Of a stretch of 24,082 nucleotides of DNA, positions 8,111 through 14,756 are shown one piece after another (position 1 is the first letter of the stretch; the number at the start of each line of letters is the position of its first letter). Under the pieces are notes generated by a model. It was not told the DNA's origin. It was given only the letters and a program-made list of their open reading frames with translations, and made no database searches. This DNA is from Microbacteriaceae bacterium (lineage in GTDB: Bacteria > Actinomycetota > Actinomycetes > Actinomycetales > Microbacteriaceae). The translations under genes were made by a program, and so were the position numbers. Where the stretch lies: contig JAKONM010000209.1 of the NCBI GenBank assembly GCA_022701925.1, positions 1-24,082 on the forward strand, read 5' to 3'.

Positions 8111-8914
8111 TCAGGCGACCGCGGGCCGCCGGGCGGGGGCCGTGCGGGCGCGCAGGCGCTGCACGAGCGGCGCGGCCAGCACGACGAGCGCGGCGACGCC
8201 GGCCGCGACCGCCACCGGGGCCGACTGCGGCTCGGCGGCGCTGCGGGCCACCGCGATCCACGCGAGCCCCCACGCCAGCGCGAGCGCCGGGGTCAGGCGG
8301 GCGCCCGTGCGCGCGGCCGTGCCGACGCCGATCAGGGCGGCGACCGCGATGACGGCCACGGCCCAGGCGGCCGGCGCGAGGCCGAACCCGGTGAAGCCCG
8401 CCTGCTGCAGCACGGCGGTCACGTTCGCGACGGTGGCGATGGTGACCCAGCCCACGTAGAGGCCGAAGACGCCGTCGACGACGATGCGGTCGACGAGTCC
8501 CTCCGCGCGGCCGAGCCGCACCAGGATCGCGACCAGCACGACCAGCAGTGCGGCGATCACCGGCACCGACAGCGCCAGCAGCCCCGCCTGCACGGAGAGG
8601 ATCCACGCGGCGTTCAGCAGCAGGGACGCGGCGGCCAGCCAGCCGACGCGGCGGTGCCGGTCGCGCGCGGCCTGCTTCGGCAGCGCCTGGAACACGGCGT
8701 AGGCGAGCAGACCGGTGTAGATGACGCTCCAGATCGAGAAGGCGCTCGTGCCCGGGGCCAGCAGCGTCGAGTCGGCGGACAGCGCCCCGCCGGAGGCGTC
8801 CTGGATCGCGACGCCGCCGAAGGCGCCCGAGCCGATCGCCGATCCCACCAGCGCCAGCACCATCGACACGACCACCACGACCTGCCGCACGCGGTCCTTC
8901 ACCTGCACGTCCAC
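8111..8914 (-). CDS. TspO/MBR-like (tryptophan-rich sensory type) membrane protein
   Basis: This 267-residue protein has about seven or eight hydrophobic helices. The segment FSIWSVIYTGLLAYAVFQALP at about 58-78, followed by SLLLNAAWILSVQAGL, matches TspO/MBR-related 'tryptophan-rich sensory' proteins, though it is longer and poorer in Trp than classic TspO (about 160 residues, five helices). TspO proteins bind porphyrins and take part in stress responses; what this long form does is not known. The GTG at 8914 is well placed, with GAGGAGG about 6 nt upstream. It is divergent from a marR gene across a 96-nt gap holding three palindromes, so it is very probably controlled by that MarR protein. 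Confidence 0.75.
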   Translation of the reverse strand: MDVQVKDRVRQVVVVVSMVLALVGSAIGSGAFGGVAIQDASGGALSADSTLLAPGTSAFSIWSVIYTGLLAYAVFQALPKQAARDRHRRVGWLAAASLLLNAAWILSVQAGLLALSVPVIAALLVVLVAILVRLGRAEGLVDRIVVDGVFGLYVGWVTIATVANVTAVLQQAGFTGFGLAPAAWAVAVIAVAALIGVGTAARTGARLTPALALAWGLAWIAVARSAAEPQSAPVAVAAGVAALVVLAAPLVQRLRARTAPARRPAVA

Positions 8915-8930
8915 CGGAGCCTCCTCATCG

Positions 8931-8989
8931 CTCAGCCTGCTGAGTACCAGGTTCGCTCAGCAGGCTGAGAACATGCTCAGCGGGCTGAG
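8931..8989. promoter_or_regulatory. Array of three MarR-type palindromic operators
   Basis: Three 14-bp elements of the form CTCAG-N4-CTGAG lie in the gap between the divergent TspO-like and marR genes: CTCAGCCTGCTGAG (8931-8944), CTCAGCAGGCTGAG (8956-8969) and CTCAGCGGGCTGAG (8976-8989). The first and second are exact reverse complements; the third differs from the second by one base. Starts are 25 and 20 nt apart, or about two helical turns. Size and symmetry fit MarR dimer sites. The first overlaps the region just before the TspO-like ribosome site, and the third ends 21 nt before the marR start, so both genes could be repressed. Confidence 0.75.
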
Positions 8990-9010
8990 GACCGCGCGTA
9001 CCCTGAGGCG

Positions 9011-9427
9011 GTGGCGGATGCGGACGAATGGCCCACGGGCCGGCTGCTGTCGACCGCCGCGCGCATCGTCGAGCAGGCCTGGACGGAGCGGCTGGCGCAG
9101 CTGGGCCTGACCCACGCCGGCCTGATCGCGCTGCACCTGCTGCAGGAGGGTCCGGCCGGGCAGACCGACCTGGCCCGGGCCGCGCGGGTGCAGCTGCAGA
9201 CGATGGCCCGCACCCTGGAGCGCCTGGAACGGCTGGGCCACGTGACGCGGCAGCGCGACACGGTCGACGCCCGGCGGGTGCTCGTCGCGGCGACGGAGGC
9301 CGGCACCGCGGCGTTCGCGGCGGCCCGGGCCGTGGAGGCGGACGTGTTCCCGCCGGTCGAGGACCCCGAGTCGCTGCGGAACGCGCTGCTGCAGATCGTG
9401 CAGCCCCGGGTGGCCACGACGGACTGA
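9011..9427 (+). CDS. MarR-family transcriptional regulator
   Basis: This 138-residue protein has the MarR fold. An N-terminal dimerisation helix (about 8-28) is followed by the winged helix-turn-helix: TDLARAARVQLQTMARTLERLERLGHV at about 52-78, then the wing with TRQRDTVDARRVLVAATEAG, which has the D-x-R wing motif of the family. The C-terminal helix closes the dimer. The start is GTG at 9011 with GAGG a few bases upstream; TACCCT at 8999-9004 could be a -10 so close that the message is nearly leaderless. MarR proteins are usually autorepressors released by small aromatic ligands or oxidants, and the three palindromes upstream support this. Its likely partner target is the divergent TspO-like gene. 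The ligand is unknown. Confidence 0.93.
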   Translation: MADADEWPTGRLLSTAARIVEQAWTERLAQLGLTHAGLIALHLLQEGPAGQTDLARAARVQLQTMARTLERLERLGHVTRQRDTVDARRVLVAATEAGTAAFAAARAVEADVFPPVEDPESLRNALLQIVQPRVATTD

Positions 9428-9453
9428 GCCGCGGACGGGCTCGATCGCCGTTC

Positions 9454-9534
9454 CGCGGATCCGCAGTTCTCCGACGACACGCCGCCCCCGGGGCTTCCGG
9501 AGGCGGCGTGTCGGCGACTTCTTGCGGATCCGCG
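9454..9534. repeat. 81-nt imperfect palindrome between convergent genes; probable bidirectional terminator or REP-like element
   Basis: The gap between the MarR stop (9427) and the hydrolase stop (9561) is filled by one large palindrome. Arms 9454-9486 and 9502-9534 match at about 26 of 33 positions when one is inverted. The apical 12 bp (CGACACGCCGCC, 9475-9486, with 9502-9513) and the basal 11 bp (GCGGATCCGCA) are perfect; an internal bulge lies between. The loop holds a further 4-bp stem (9488-9491 with 9497-9500). It would fold as a very stable hairpin in either strand's RNA. Confidence 0.65.
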
Positions 9535-9555
9535 CACGAAGTGCGGATCCGCAAG
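9521..9555. repeat. Inverted repeat of CTTGCGGATCCGC, overlapping the large palindrome
   Basis: CTTGCGGATCCGC (9521-9533) is exactly inverted at 9543-9555, with a 9-nt spacer. GCGGATCCGC, itself a palindrome, occurs three times within 100 nt (9455-9464, 9524-9533, 9543-9552). This repeat competes with the base of the larger palindrome, so two alternative foldings exist. It ends 5 nt before the hydrolase stop. Confidence 0.6.
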
Positions 9556-9560
9556 AGGGG

Positions 9561-10397
9561 CTACTTGCGGAGGAACTCGATGACCGTGCGGTTCCACTCG
9601 TCCGCGTCGCTGACGTTGACGCCGTGGGGCGCGTCGGCGATCACGTGGACCTCGCTGCCCGGGATCGCGGCGGCGGTGCGCTGGCCGGAGCCCTCGAACG
9701 GCACGATCGCGTCGTCGGCGCCGTGGATGACCAGCGTCGGCACGGTCACCTTCTTCAGGTCGTCGCGGAAGTCCGTGGTGCCGAAGGCCTCCATGGCGCC
9801 CAGCGCGGCCTTCTGGTCCGACTGCTCCGCCAGGCGCACGGCGTCGGCCACGTCCTGCTGCGAGACCTTCAGCACGCCGTTCACGCTGTAGAAGTCGTTC
9901 ACGAACTGCGGGAAGAAGGCGTCGCGGTCGTCCTTCAGCCCCTGCTCCATGCCGTCCGCGGCATCCTTCGCCAGCGGGCCGTCCGGGTTGTCGTCGGTCT
10001 TCGCCAGGTACGGGGGCACGGCCGAGGCGAAGACCGCGCTGCGGATGCGGTCGGCGCCGTACTCGCCGAAGTAGTGCGCGACCTCGCCGCCGCCCATCGA
10101 GAAGCCGATCAGGGTCACGTCGGTCAGGTCGAGCGCCTCGATGATCGCGCGCAGGTCCTTGGTGAACGTGTCGTACTCGTAGCCGCGGCCCGGCTTGTCG
10201 CTGCGGCCGAACCCGCGGCGGTCGTAGCTGATGACTCGGTAGCCGGCGGCGCTGAGCGCGGGCACCTGCTTGCTCCAGGACTCGCCCGACAGCGGCCAGC
10301 CGTGGATCAGCACGACGGGACGCCCGGAACCCCCGGTGTCCTCCACGTGGAGGTCGACGTCGCTGAAGAGTCCGCGGTGGACGGTGATCTCGGCCAA
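9561..10397 (-). CDS. Alpha/beta hydrolase (non-heme chloroperoxidase/arylesterase-like)
   Basis: A 278-residue alpha/beta hydrolase of the esterase/cofactor-free haloperoxidase type. The oxyanion-hole motif HGWPLSGESW is at about 35-44, and YDRRGFGRSDKP at about 58-69. The nucleophile is Ser100 in GFSMGGGE, the acid Asp228 or Asp229 in HGADDAIVP, and the base His258 in DAPHGVN. These enzymes hydrolyse esters and, in acetate with peroxide, form peracids; the natural substrate here is unknown. The start is read as TTG at 10397 because AGGAG sits 7 nt before it and no ATG or GTG is available nearby in frame; further upstream the frame enters intergenic DNA. The antiporter gene lies 155 nt upstream on the same strand. 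That gap has a weak promoter-like TTGCAC for this gene and no other feature. Confidence 0.92.
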   Translation of the reverse strand: MAEITVHRGLFSDVDLHVEDTGGSGRPVVLIHGWPLSGESWSKQVPALSAAGYRVISYDRRGFGRSDKPGRGYEYDTFTKDLRAIIEALDLTDVTLIGFSMGGGEVAHYFGEYGADRIRSAVFASAVPPYLAKTDDNPDGPLAKDAADGMEQGLKDDRDAFFPQFVNDFYSVNGVLKVSQQDVADAVRLAEQSDQKAALGAMEAFGTTDFRDDLKKVTVPTLVIHGADDAIVPFEGSGQRTAAAIPGSEVHVIADAPHGVNVSDADEWNRTVIEFLRK

Positions 10398-10552
10398 GGT
10401 GATGCTCCTGTTCCGCGCGGTCCGGGCGTGGTTCCGCCGGGGTGATCGCGCGGTGTCGACCGTATGGACGGCACTGGAGCGAGCGCCGTGCAAGCCCTGG
10501 ACGTCGCCTGGGTACCGCAGTACGCTTCGCGATCCGGCCGCCGAGGAACGGG

Positions 10553-12229
10553 TCAGCCCACCGGGCCGCCCTGCATCTCGAGGGTGATCTGACCGGAGTC
10601 GATCGTCGCCAGCACGTGCCCCAGCACCGCGGCGTCGTAGACGCCGAGGTCGCGCGCATCGAGCAGGGCGCCGCGGGAGGCCTCCAACCGCTGCAGCACG
10701 TGCTGCTTGCGCGACTCCCCCGGCGCCTCCGGCACGGCCTCCGCGGCGTCCTGCACCAGGCGCAGCACCTGCTGCCGCTCCTGCTCGAGAGCGGCCGGGT
10801 CGTCCTCGGCGGGCCGCAGCACGCGGAGCAGGGCGGCGAGCGTGCCCCCCTGCAGCAGCAGCGACAGCGCGGCGACGCCGAACGCGACCAGCACCAGCAG
10901 GTTGCGCTGCTGCTCCGGCAGCGTCTCCCCCGCCTCGATCGTCTGGGCCGCGGCGACCGTGACGGCGCCCCGCATGCCGGCCCACACGATCACGGTCCCC
11001 TCCTTCGCCCCGAGCCGCGAGGAGGTGAGGTAGTCGATGTCGGCCAGCACCTGCGTCAGGCGGCGCCGCAGGCCCTGCTGGTCGAAGCGGCGGCGGCCCT
11101 GCCGGTCGATCCGCTTCTCCCGGCCGCGGGGGCTGCGCAGGATCACGGGCTCGCCCGCCTCCAGCTGCCGCTGCATCTCCTGCACCCGCTGGCGGGCCTG
11201 CGAGCCGCGGCGGGCGTTCAGCGACAGCAGGCCCAGCAGCGGCGCGACGAAGGCCGCCCGGATCAGCAGCGCGGCGACCACCGCGACCGCGGCGAGCCCG
11301 AGCGCCAGCAGGCCGAACCGCGCCCCGCCCGCCCGGCTGACGATGGCGGCGATCTGCAGCCCCATCAGCAGGAAGATCGCGCCCTCCAGCACCAGGGACA
11401 CCGACGACCAGTTGTTCTCGTCGTTGCGGCGCACCTGCGGCGGCAGCACCCGCGGCCCGCGACGCCCCACGACGAGGCCCGCGGCGACCGCGGCCACCAG
11501 GCCGGAGGCGTTCAGCACCTCGGCCGGCACCGAGGCGACGAACGGCACCGTGAAGGAGAGGACGGTGCTGACGGTCGGGTCCGTCACCCTCCGGCGGAGC
11601 CACAGCGACGCGCGGCCGACCACCAGGCCGATGACGACCGCGCCCACCACCGCCCAGGCGAACTGCCCGACCACGCCCCAGACCGACACGGCCGCCCCCG
11701 CGCTCGCCATCGCGGCCCGCAGGATCACCAGGGCGGAGGCGTCGTTCAGCAGGCTCTCCCCCTCCAGGATCGCCGTGATGCGGTGCGAGGCGCCGGCCTG
11801 CTTGACGATCGAGGTCGCGACCGCGTCGGTCGGGCTGATCACCGCCCCGAGCGCCACGCCCCAGCCGTAGCCGAGGCCGGGGATCAGCCAGGCGAAGACC
11901 AGGCCGAGCAGCAGCGCTGAGGCGACGACGAGCAGCACCGACAGCACGCTGACCGTGCCGAACTCGCGGCGCAGGTCCGCGGCGGGCAGCGAGTCCGAGG
12001 CGGCGTAGAGCAGCGGCGGGAGGATGCCCGCGAGCAGCAGCTCGGCCTGCACCTCCTGCGGCAGCAGCTCCACCGGCCCCACGAACGGCAGCAGGGCGGC
12101 GCTGACGCCCACCCCCAGCACGACGAGGATCAGCGGCGCGGGGATCCTCAGGCGCGGGCCGACGGCGGCCGCTCCGGCGACGACGAGCATCGCGGCCGCC
12201 GCGAGGGCCAGCCCGGTCTCCACCTGCAT
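10553..12229 (-). CDS. Na+/H+ antiporter, CPA1 family (NhaP/YjcE-like)
   Basis: This 558-residue membrane protein exchanges sodium (or potassium) for protons to keep pH and salt balance. About twelve hydrophobic segments cover residues 1-350, with a last block at about 430-485. CPA1 signature motifs are intact: ISPTDAVA (Asp135) and EGESLLNDA (Asn162, Asp163), the ND pair of the electroneutral exchangers. Between helices, residues about 350-425 form a charged cytoplasmic stretch (RQRVQEMQRQLEAG and later). The C-terminal 70 residues are soluble and helical and may regulate transport. The ATG at 12229 starts the first helix; a GTG 27 nt upstream is possible but adds nothing family-like. The ribosome site is weak. 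It is divergent from a glycosyltransferase gene over an 80-nt gap holding a perfect inverted repeat. Confidence 0.94.
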   Translation of the reverse strand: MQVETGLALAAAAMLVVAGAAAVGPRLRIPAPLILVVLGVGVSAALLPFVGPVELLPQEVQAELLLAGILPPLLYAASDSLPAADLRREFGTVSVLSVLLVVASALLLGLVFAWLIPGLGYGWGVALGAVISPTDAVATSIVKQAGASHRITAILEGESLLNDASALVILRAAMASAGAAVSVWGVVGQFAWAVVGAVVIGLVVGRASLWLRRRVTDPTVSTVLSFTVPFVASVPAEVLNASGLVAAVAAGLVVGRRGPRVLPPQVRRNDENNWSSVSLVLEGAIFLLMGLQIAAIVSRAGGARFGLLALGLAAVAVVAALLIRAAFVAPLLGLLSLNARRGSQARQRVQEMQRQLEAGEPVILRSPRGREKRIDRQGRRRFDQQGLRRRLTQVLADIDYLTSSRLGAKEGTVIVWAGMRGAVTVAAAQTIEAGETLPEQQRNLLVLVAFGVAALSLLLQGGTLAALLRVLRPAEDDPAALEQERQQVLRLVQDAAEAVPEAPGESRKQHVLQRLEASRGALLDARDLGVYDAAVLGHVLATIDSGQITLEMQGGPVG

Positions 12230-12257
12230 GCGACCAGCGTGGCACCGGGGGCTCACA

Positions 12258-12284
12258 GGGCGCTCACCCGGCGTGTGAGCGCCC
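12258..12284. promoter_or_regulatory. 10-bp perfect inverted repeat between divergent antiporter and glycosyltransferase genes
   Basis: GGGCGCTCAC (12258-12267) is inverted at 12275-12284 with a 7-nt spacer, in an 80-nt divergent gap. An extra half-site GCTCAC lies at 12251-12256. It starts 29 nt upstream of the antiporter ATG and ends 25 nt before the glycosyltransferase GTG. It could be an operator controlling either gene; no cognate regulator is evident here. Confidence 0.4.
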
Positions 12285-12309
12285 AGCCGGCGCCGCCCAG
12301 GATGGCCGG

Positions 12310-13020
12310 GTGCGCCGAGCCCTGCTGCTGACCGCCTACGACCGGCCCCGGTACCTGGCGGAGGTGCTGCGCAGCCTGGCCGCGGCGGACGGGCTCGACG
12401 GCTGGCACGTGCGGGTGGCCGTGGAGCCGGGCGAGCGGCAGCAGGAGGTGCTGGCGCTGGTGCACGGTGCCCTGCCCGATGCGGACGTGCACGTGAACCC
12501 CGAGCGCCTGGGCGTCGCCGTGAACCCGCACCGCCACCTGTCGGCGCTCTTCGCCGACGGCTTCGACTTCGTCGCCCGCACCGAGGACGACCTGGTCGTC
12601 GCCGACGACGTGCTGCGGCTGCTCGAGCACTGCTCGACGCGGTGCGTCGACGACGCGGAGGTCGCGGTCGCGTGCGCCTTCAGCCCGGCCGAGGCGGGCG
12701 CCGACCCGGCCCTGCTGCACCGCACCACCGCGTTCTCGCCGTGGCTGTGGGGCACCTGGCGCGACCGGTGGGAGTCGCTGATCGGCCCGACCTGGGACCT
12801 CGACTACTCCACCTGGAACGACTCCCCCGGCTTCGAGTCGGGCTGGGACTGGAACCTGAACACCCGCGTGCTGCCCGCGCACGGCCTGACGACGATCGCG
12901 CCCCTCGCCAGCCGCGTGCAGAACATCGGGGTGGTCGGTCAGCACGGCACGGCGGAGAACCACGAGCAGGCGGCGTCGTTCCGAGCTGACTTCGGCGCGC
13001 AGGACTACCGCGAGGGATGA
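12310..13020 (+). CDS. Small glycosyltransferase, GT-A fold (GT2/GT13-like)
   Basis: A 236-residue cytosolic protein. It opens with a beta strand and ALLLTAYDRPRYLAEVLRSL, as GT-A enzymes do. The acidic motif RTEDDLVVADD at about 97-107 occupies the place of the metal/nucleotide-sugar DxD (EDD) motif. The C-terminal part has SRVQNIGVVGQHGT (about 202-215), a pattern shared with glycosyltransferases related to the GnT-I (GT13) group. No membrane segment is present. The start is GTG at 12310, the first in frame, with AGGA about 8 nt upstream. The donor and acceptor are unknown. It is followed by a 62-nt palindrome rather than a partner gene, so it is probably transcribed alone. Confidence 0.78.
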   Translation: MRRALLLTAYDRPRYLAEVLRSLAAADGLDGWHVRVAVEPGERQQEVLALVHGALPDADVHVNPERLGVAVNPHRHLSALFADGFDFVARTEDDLVVADDVLRLLEHCSTRCVDDAEVAVACAFSPAEAGADPALLHRTTAFSPWLWGTWRDRWESLIGPTWDLDYSTWNDSPGFESGWDWNLNTRVLPAHGLTTIAPLASRVQNIGVVGQHGTAENHEQAASFRADFGAQDYREG

Positions 13021-13036
13021 AGCGCACCCGCCCGGA

Positions 13037-13098
13037 AGGGTCTTGCCGCTTCCGCGACGGTTCCGGGCGCCGAACCGTCACCGCAGTGGCAACACCCT
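13037..13098. repeat. REP-like 62-nt palindrome, copy A
   Basis: The arms 13037-13063 and 13072-13098 pair at 22 of 27 positions around an 8-nt loop. It begins 17 nt after the glycosyltransferase stop. It is 51/62 identical to the element at 16707-16768, including AGGGT, TTGCCGCTTC, GACGG, GAACCGTCA and GGCAACACC blocks at the same offsets. It may end the glycosyltransferase transcript before the sigma-factor gene. The remaining gap (13099-13170) should hold the sigma-factor promoter but shows only AGGAC-CGC-GTCCT (13140-13152). Confidence 0.7.
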
Positions 13099-13170
13099 GG
13101 ACGCGGGCGGATCGCGGACTTCCCGCAGGGCCTCGTGAAAGGACCGCGTCCTCGCCGGACATGATCCGGT

Positions 13171-13692
13171 GTGAGTGAGATCGACGATGCGCGCCGACGG
13201 CGGTTCGACGCCGTGGCCCGGCCCGCCATCGAGCCGCTGCGGCGCTTCCTGGCCCGCCGCACCGACGCCGTGACCGCGGACGACGTGCTGTCGGAGGTGC
13301 TGATGGTCTGCTGGCGGCGCCTCGAGGCCGTGCCGGAGCAGCCGCTGCCGTGGCTGTACGGCGTCGCGCGGCTGCAGCTGCGGAACGCGGAGCGCTCGTC
13401 CCGCCGCCGCGAGCGCCTGGCCGCGCGGGTGGCGGAGGAGCTGCAGCAGCCCGGGCCGCCCGACGGCGCCGCCGTGCGGGACGCGCTGGCGCTGCTGCGC
13501 CCGCAGGACGCCGAGCTGCTGCGCCTCTGGGCATGGGAGGGGCTCGGCCCGGCCGAGGTCGCCGCAGCCCTCGGCATCAGCCCGAACGCCGCGGCGATCC
13601 GCCTGCACCGCGCGAAGCGGCGCCTCGCCGAGGTGCTGCGCGACGACCCCGACCGCTCCACCGCCACGACCTCCGGAGGCACCGCCCGATGA
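13171..13692 (+). CDS. ECF-type RNA polymerase sigma factor
   Basis: This 173-residue protein has the two domains of extracytoplasmic-function sigma factors. Region 2 lies at about 15-75 (TADDVLSEVLMVCWRRLEAVP, then PWLYGVARLQLRNAERS). Region 4 lies at about 105-160, with helix-turn-helix EGLGPAEVAAALGISPNAAAIRLHRAKRRL. The sigma-3 region is absent, as expected. The start is GTG at 13171 with only a weak ribosome site (GATCCG). Its stop overlaps the ATG of the next gene by ATGA (13689-13692), the usual arrangement of a sigma factor with its membrane anti-sigma factor. Many ECF factors control their own promoter, but I see no clear duplicated -35 motif. The signal and regulon are unknown. Confidence 0.93.
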   Translation: MSEIDDARRRRFDAVARPAIEPLRRFLARRTDAVTADDVLSEVLMVCWRRLEAVPEQPLPWLYGVARLQLRNAERSSRRRERLAARVAEELQQPGPPDGAAVRDALALLRPQDAELLRLWAWEGLGPAEVAAALGISPNAAAIRLHRAKRRLAEVLRDDPDRSTATTSGGTAR

Positions 13693-14264
13693 ACGACGAC
13701 CAGTTGCAGGCCCGCCTGCGTGCCGCCGACCCCGCGTCCGGGATGGAGCCGCTGCCCGAGATGCGGCGCGCCGCGCTGCTGGAGCGGGCCGCGCTCGCGA
13801 CAGCGGCCCCGCGTCGGACGCGGCTCCCCGTCGTCCTCGGCGGCCTGGTCGCCGTGGCGACCGTGGCGGGCGCGATCGTCCTGCTGCTGCCGCGGCCCGA
13901 CGGGCCGACCGGTCCCGCGGTCACCCTGCGTGCCGCCGGCACGGATCCCACGGTCAGCTGCGCCCCGCTGGCGGACTTCGCCGTCGAGGGCCTGCGCGGC
14001 TCCGATCTCGCGCTGCGCGGCAGGGTGGAGTCCGTCTCGGACGGCACGGCCGAGATCGTGCCCCTCGAGGTGTACCGCGGCGCCGCGGTGAGCCTGGTGC
14101 GGCTGCGCACCGACGCGGGCGGCGGGCCGGCCCTCGACGGCCCGGTGCTGCGCGACGGCGAGCAGGTGCTGATCGCCGCGACCGACGGCAGCGTCGCCGC
14201 GTGCGGGCTCAGCGGCGTCCGGTCGACGGAGCTGCAGCGCTACTACGACCGCGCCTTCGGCTGA
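13689..14264 (+). CDS. One-helix membrane protein, probable anti-sigma factor
   Basis: A 191-residue protein with a short charged cytoplasmic part (about 1-45), one membrane helix at about 47-68 (VVLGGLVAVATVAGAIVLLL) and an extracytoplasmic domain of about 120 residues. This outer domain has two cysteines (SCAPLADF at about 91 and ACGLSGV near 178) that could form a disulfide. It overlaps the sigma gene by ATGA, so the two are coupled. Position and topology suggest an anti-sigma factor, but the cytoplasmic part is short and lacks the zinc anti-sigma HxxxCxxC motif, so recognition of the sigma factor would be by another fold. The function is inferred from context only. Its stop is 9 nt from the stop of a convergent gene. 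Confidence 0.8.
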   Translation: MNDDQLQARLRAADPASGMEPLPEMRRAALLERAALATAAPRRTRLPVVLGGLVAVATVAGAIVLLLPRPDGPTGPAVTLRAAGTDPTVSCAPLADFAVEGLRGSDLALRGRVESVSDGTAEIVPLEVYRGAAVSLVRLRTDAGGGPALDGPVLRDGEQVLIAATDGSVAACGLSGVRSTELQRYYDRAFG

Positions 14265-14273
14265 GATCGCGGT

Positions 14274-14753
14274 TCACCCCAGGCGGGGCAGCGCGGTGAG
14301 GAAGTCGACGACGCGGTCCACGTGCTCGTCCTGCAGGCCCTGCACCGGGTGGGGCCGGATCAGCTGCACCAGGAACGGCTGCTCGCGGGCCCACTGCCGG
14401 GCGTCCCCCTCCAGCTCGTCGTCGATCCACGCGACCCCGCGCCAGCCGCCCGCCGGCTCGTTGAGGGCCAGCCACTCCGCCACCGCGGGCAGGTTCGCCG
14501 ACACGGGACGCAGCACCGGGTCCTGGCTGGTGGCGGCGCGGAACGGCCGCAGCCCGAAGGTCGACGTGATCGTCGCGCGGGTCGTCGCGTCCCAGGTGGT
14601 CGCCCACACGACCTCCGCGTGCTCGGTCAGCCGGCGCACCCGCGCGCCCACGGCCCCGTCGAAGTGCATGCGCTTCGCGACCGCCCCGGGGCGCGACAGC
14701 GGGTTCACCACGCCGTCCACGTCGAGCAGCACGACCGCGTCCTGGACCACCAC
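14274..14753 (-). CDS. HAD-like hydrolase (Swiss Army Knife RNA repair HAD type)
   Basis: A 159-residue HAD-superfamily protein. Motif I is VVLLDVDGVVNPLS (Asp11, Asp13); EVVWATTWDATTRATI at about 47-62 supplies the motif II Thr region, and GVAWIDDELEGDARQW at about 105-120 the late acidic motif. The WATTWD pattern and short length without a large cap fit the HAD domain named after Swiss Army Knife RNA repair proteins (PF18143 type). Such proteins are predicted phosphatases; no substrate is proven. The start is GTG at 14753 (a second GTG follows at once), only 3 nt after the stop of the radical SAM gene, so it is probably translated by coupling with that gene. The function is inferred from family only. 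Confidence 0.8.
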   Translation of the reverse strand: MVVQDAVVLLDVDGVVNPLSRPGAVAKRMHFDGAVGARVRRLTEHAEVVWATTWDATTRATITSTFGLRPFRAATSQDPVLRPVSANLPAVAEWLALNEPAGGWRGVAWIDDELEGDARQWAREQPFLVQLIRPHPVQGLQDEHVDRVVDFLTALPRLG

Positions 14754-14756
14754 GGC

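Noticed and set aside
9455..9552. Three GCGGATCCGC copies as a CRISPR-like array
   Set aside because: The units are 10-bp palindromes with unequal spacing (69 and 19 nt) inside a hairpin; no spacers or cas genes are present.
10442..11920. 492-codon plus-strand frame opposite the antiporter
   Set aside because: Gln/Arg/His-rich antisense shadow without any recognisable motif.
10398..12245. Possible fusion of the alpha/beta hydrolase to a long N-terminal extension
   Set aside because: The extension is a wrong-frame reading of the antiporter gene; the hydrolase has its own ribosome site and start.
14265..14273. Terminator between the anti-sigma-like and HAD genes
   Set aside because: Only 9 nt separate the stops and no inverted repeat is seen; transcripts may overlap.
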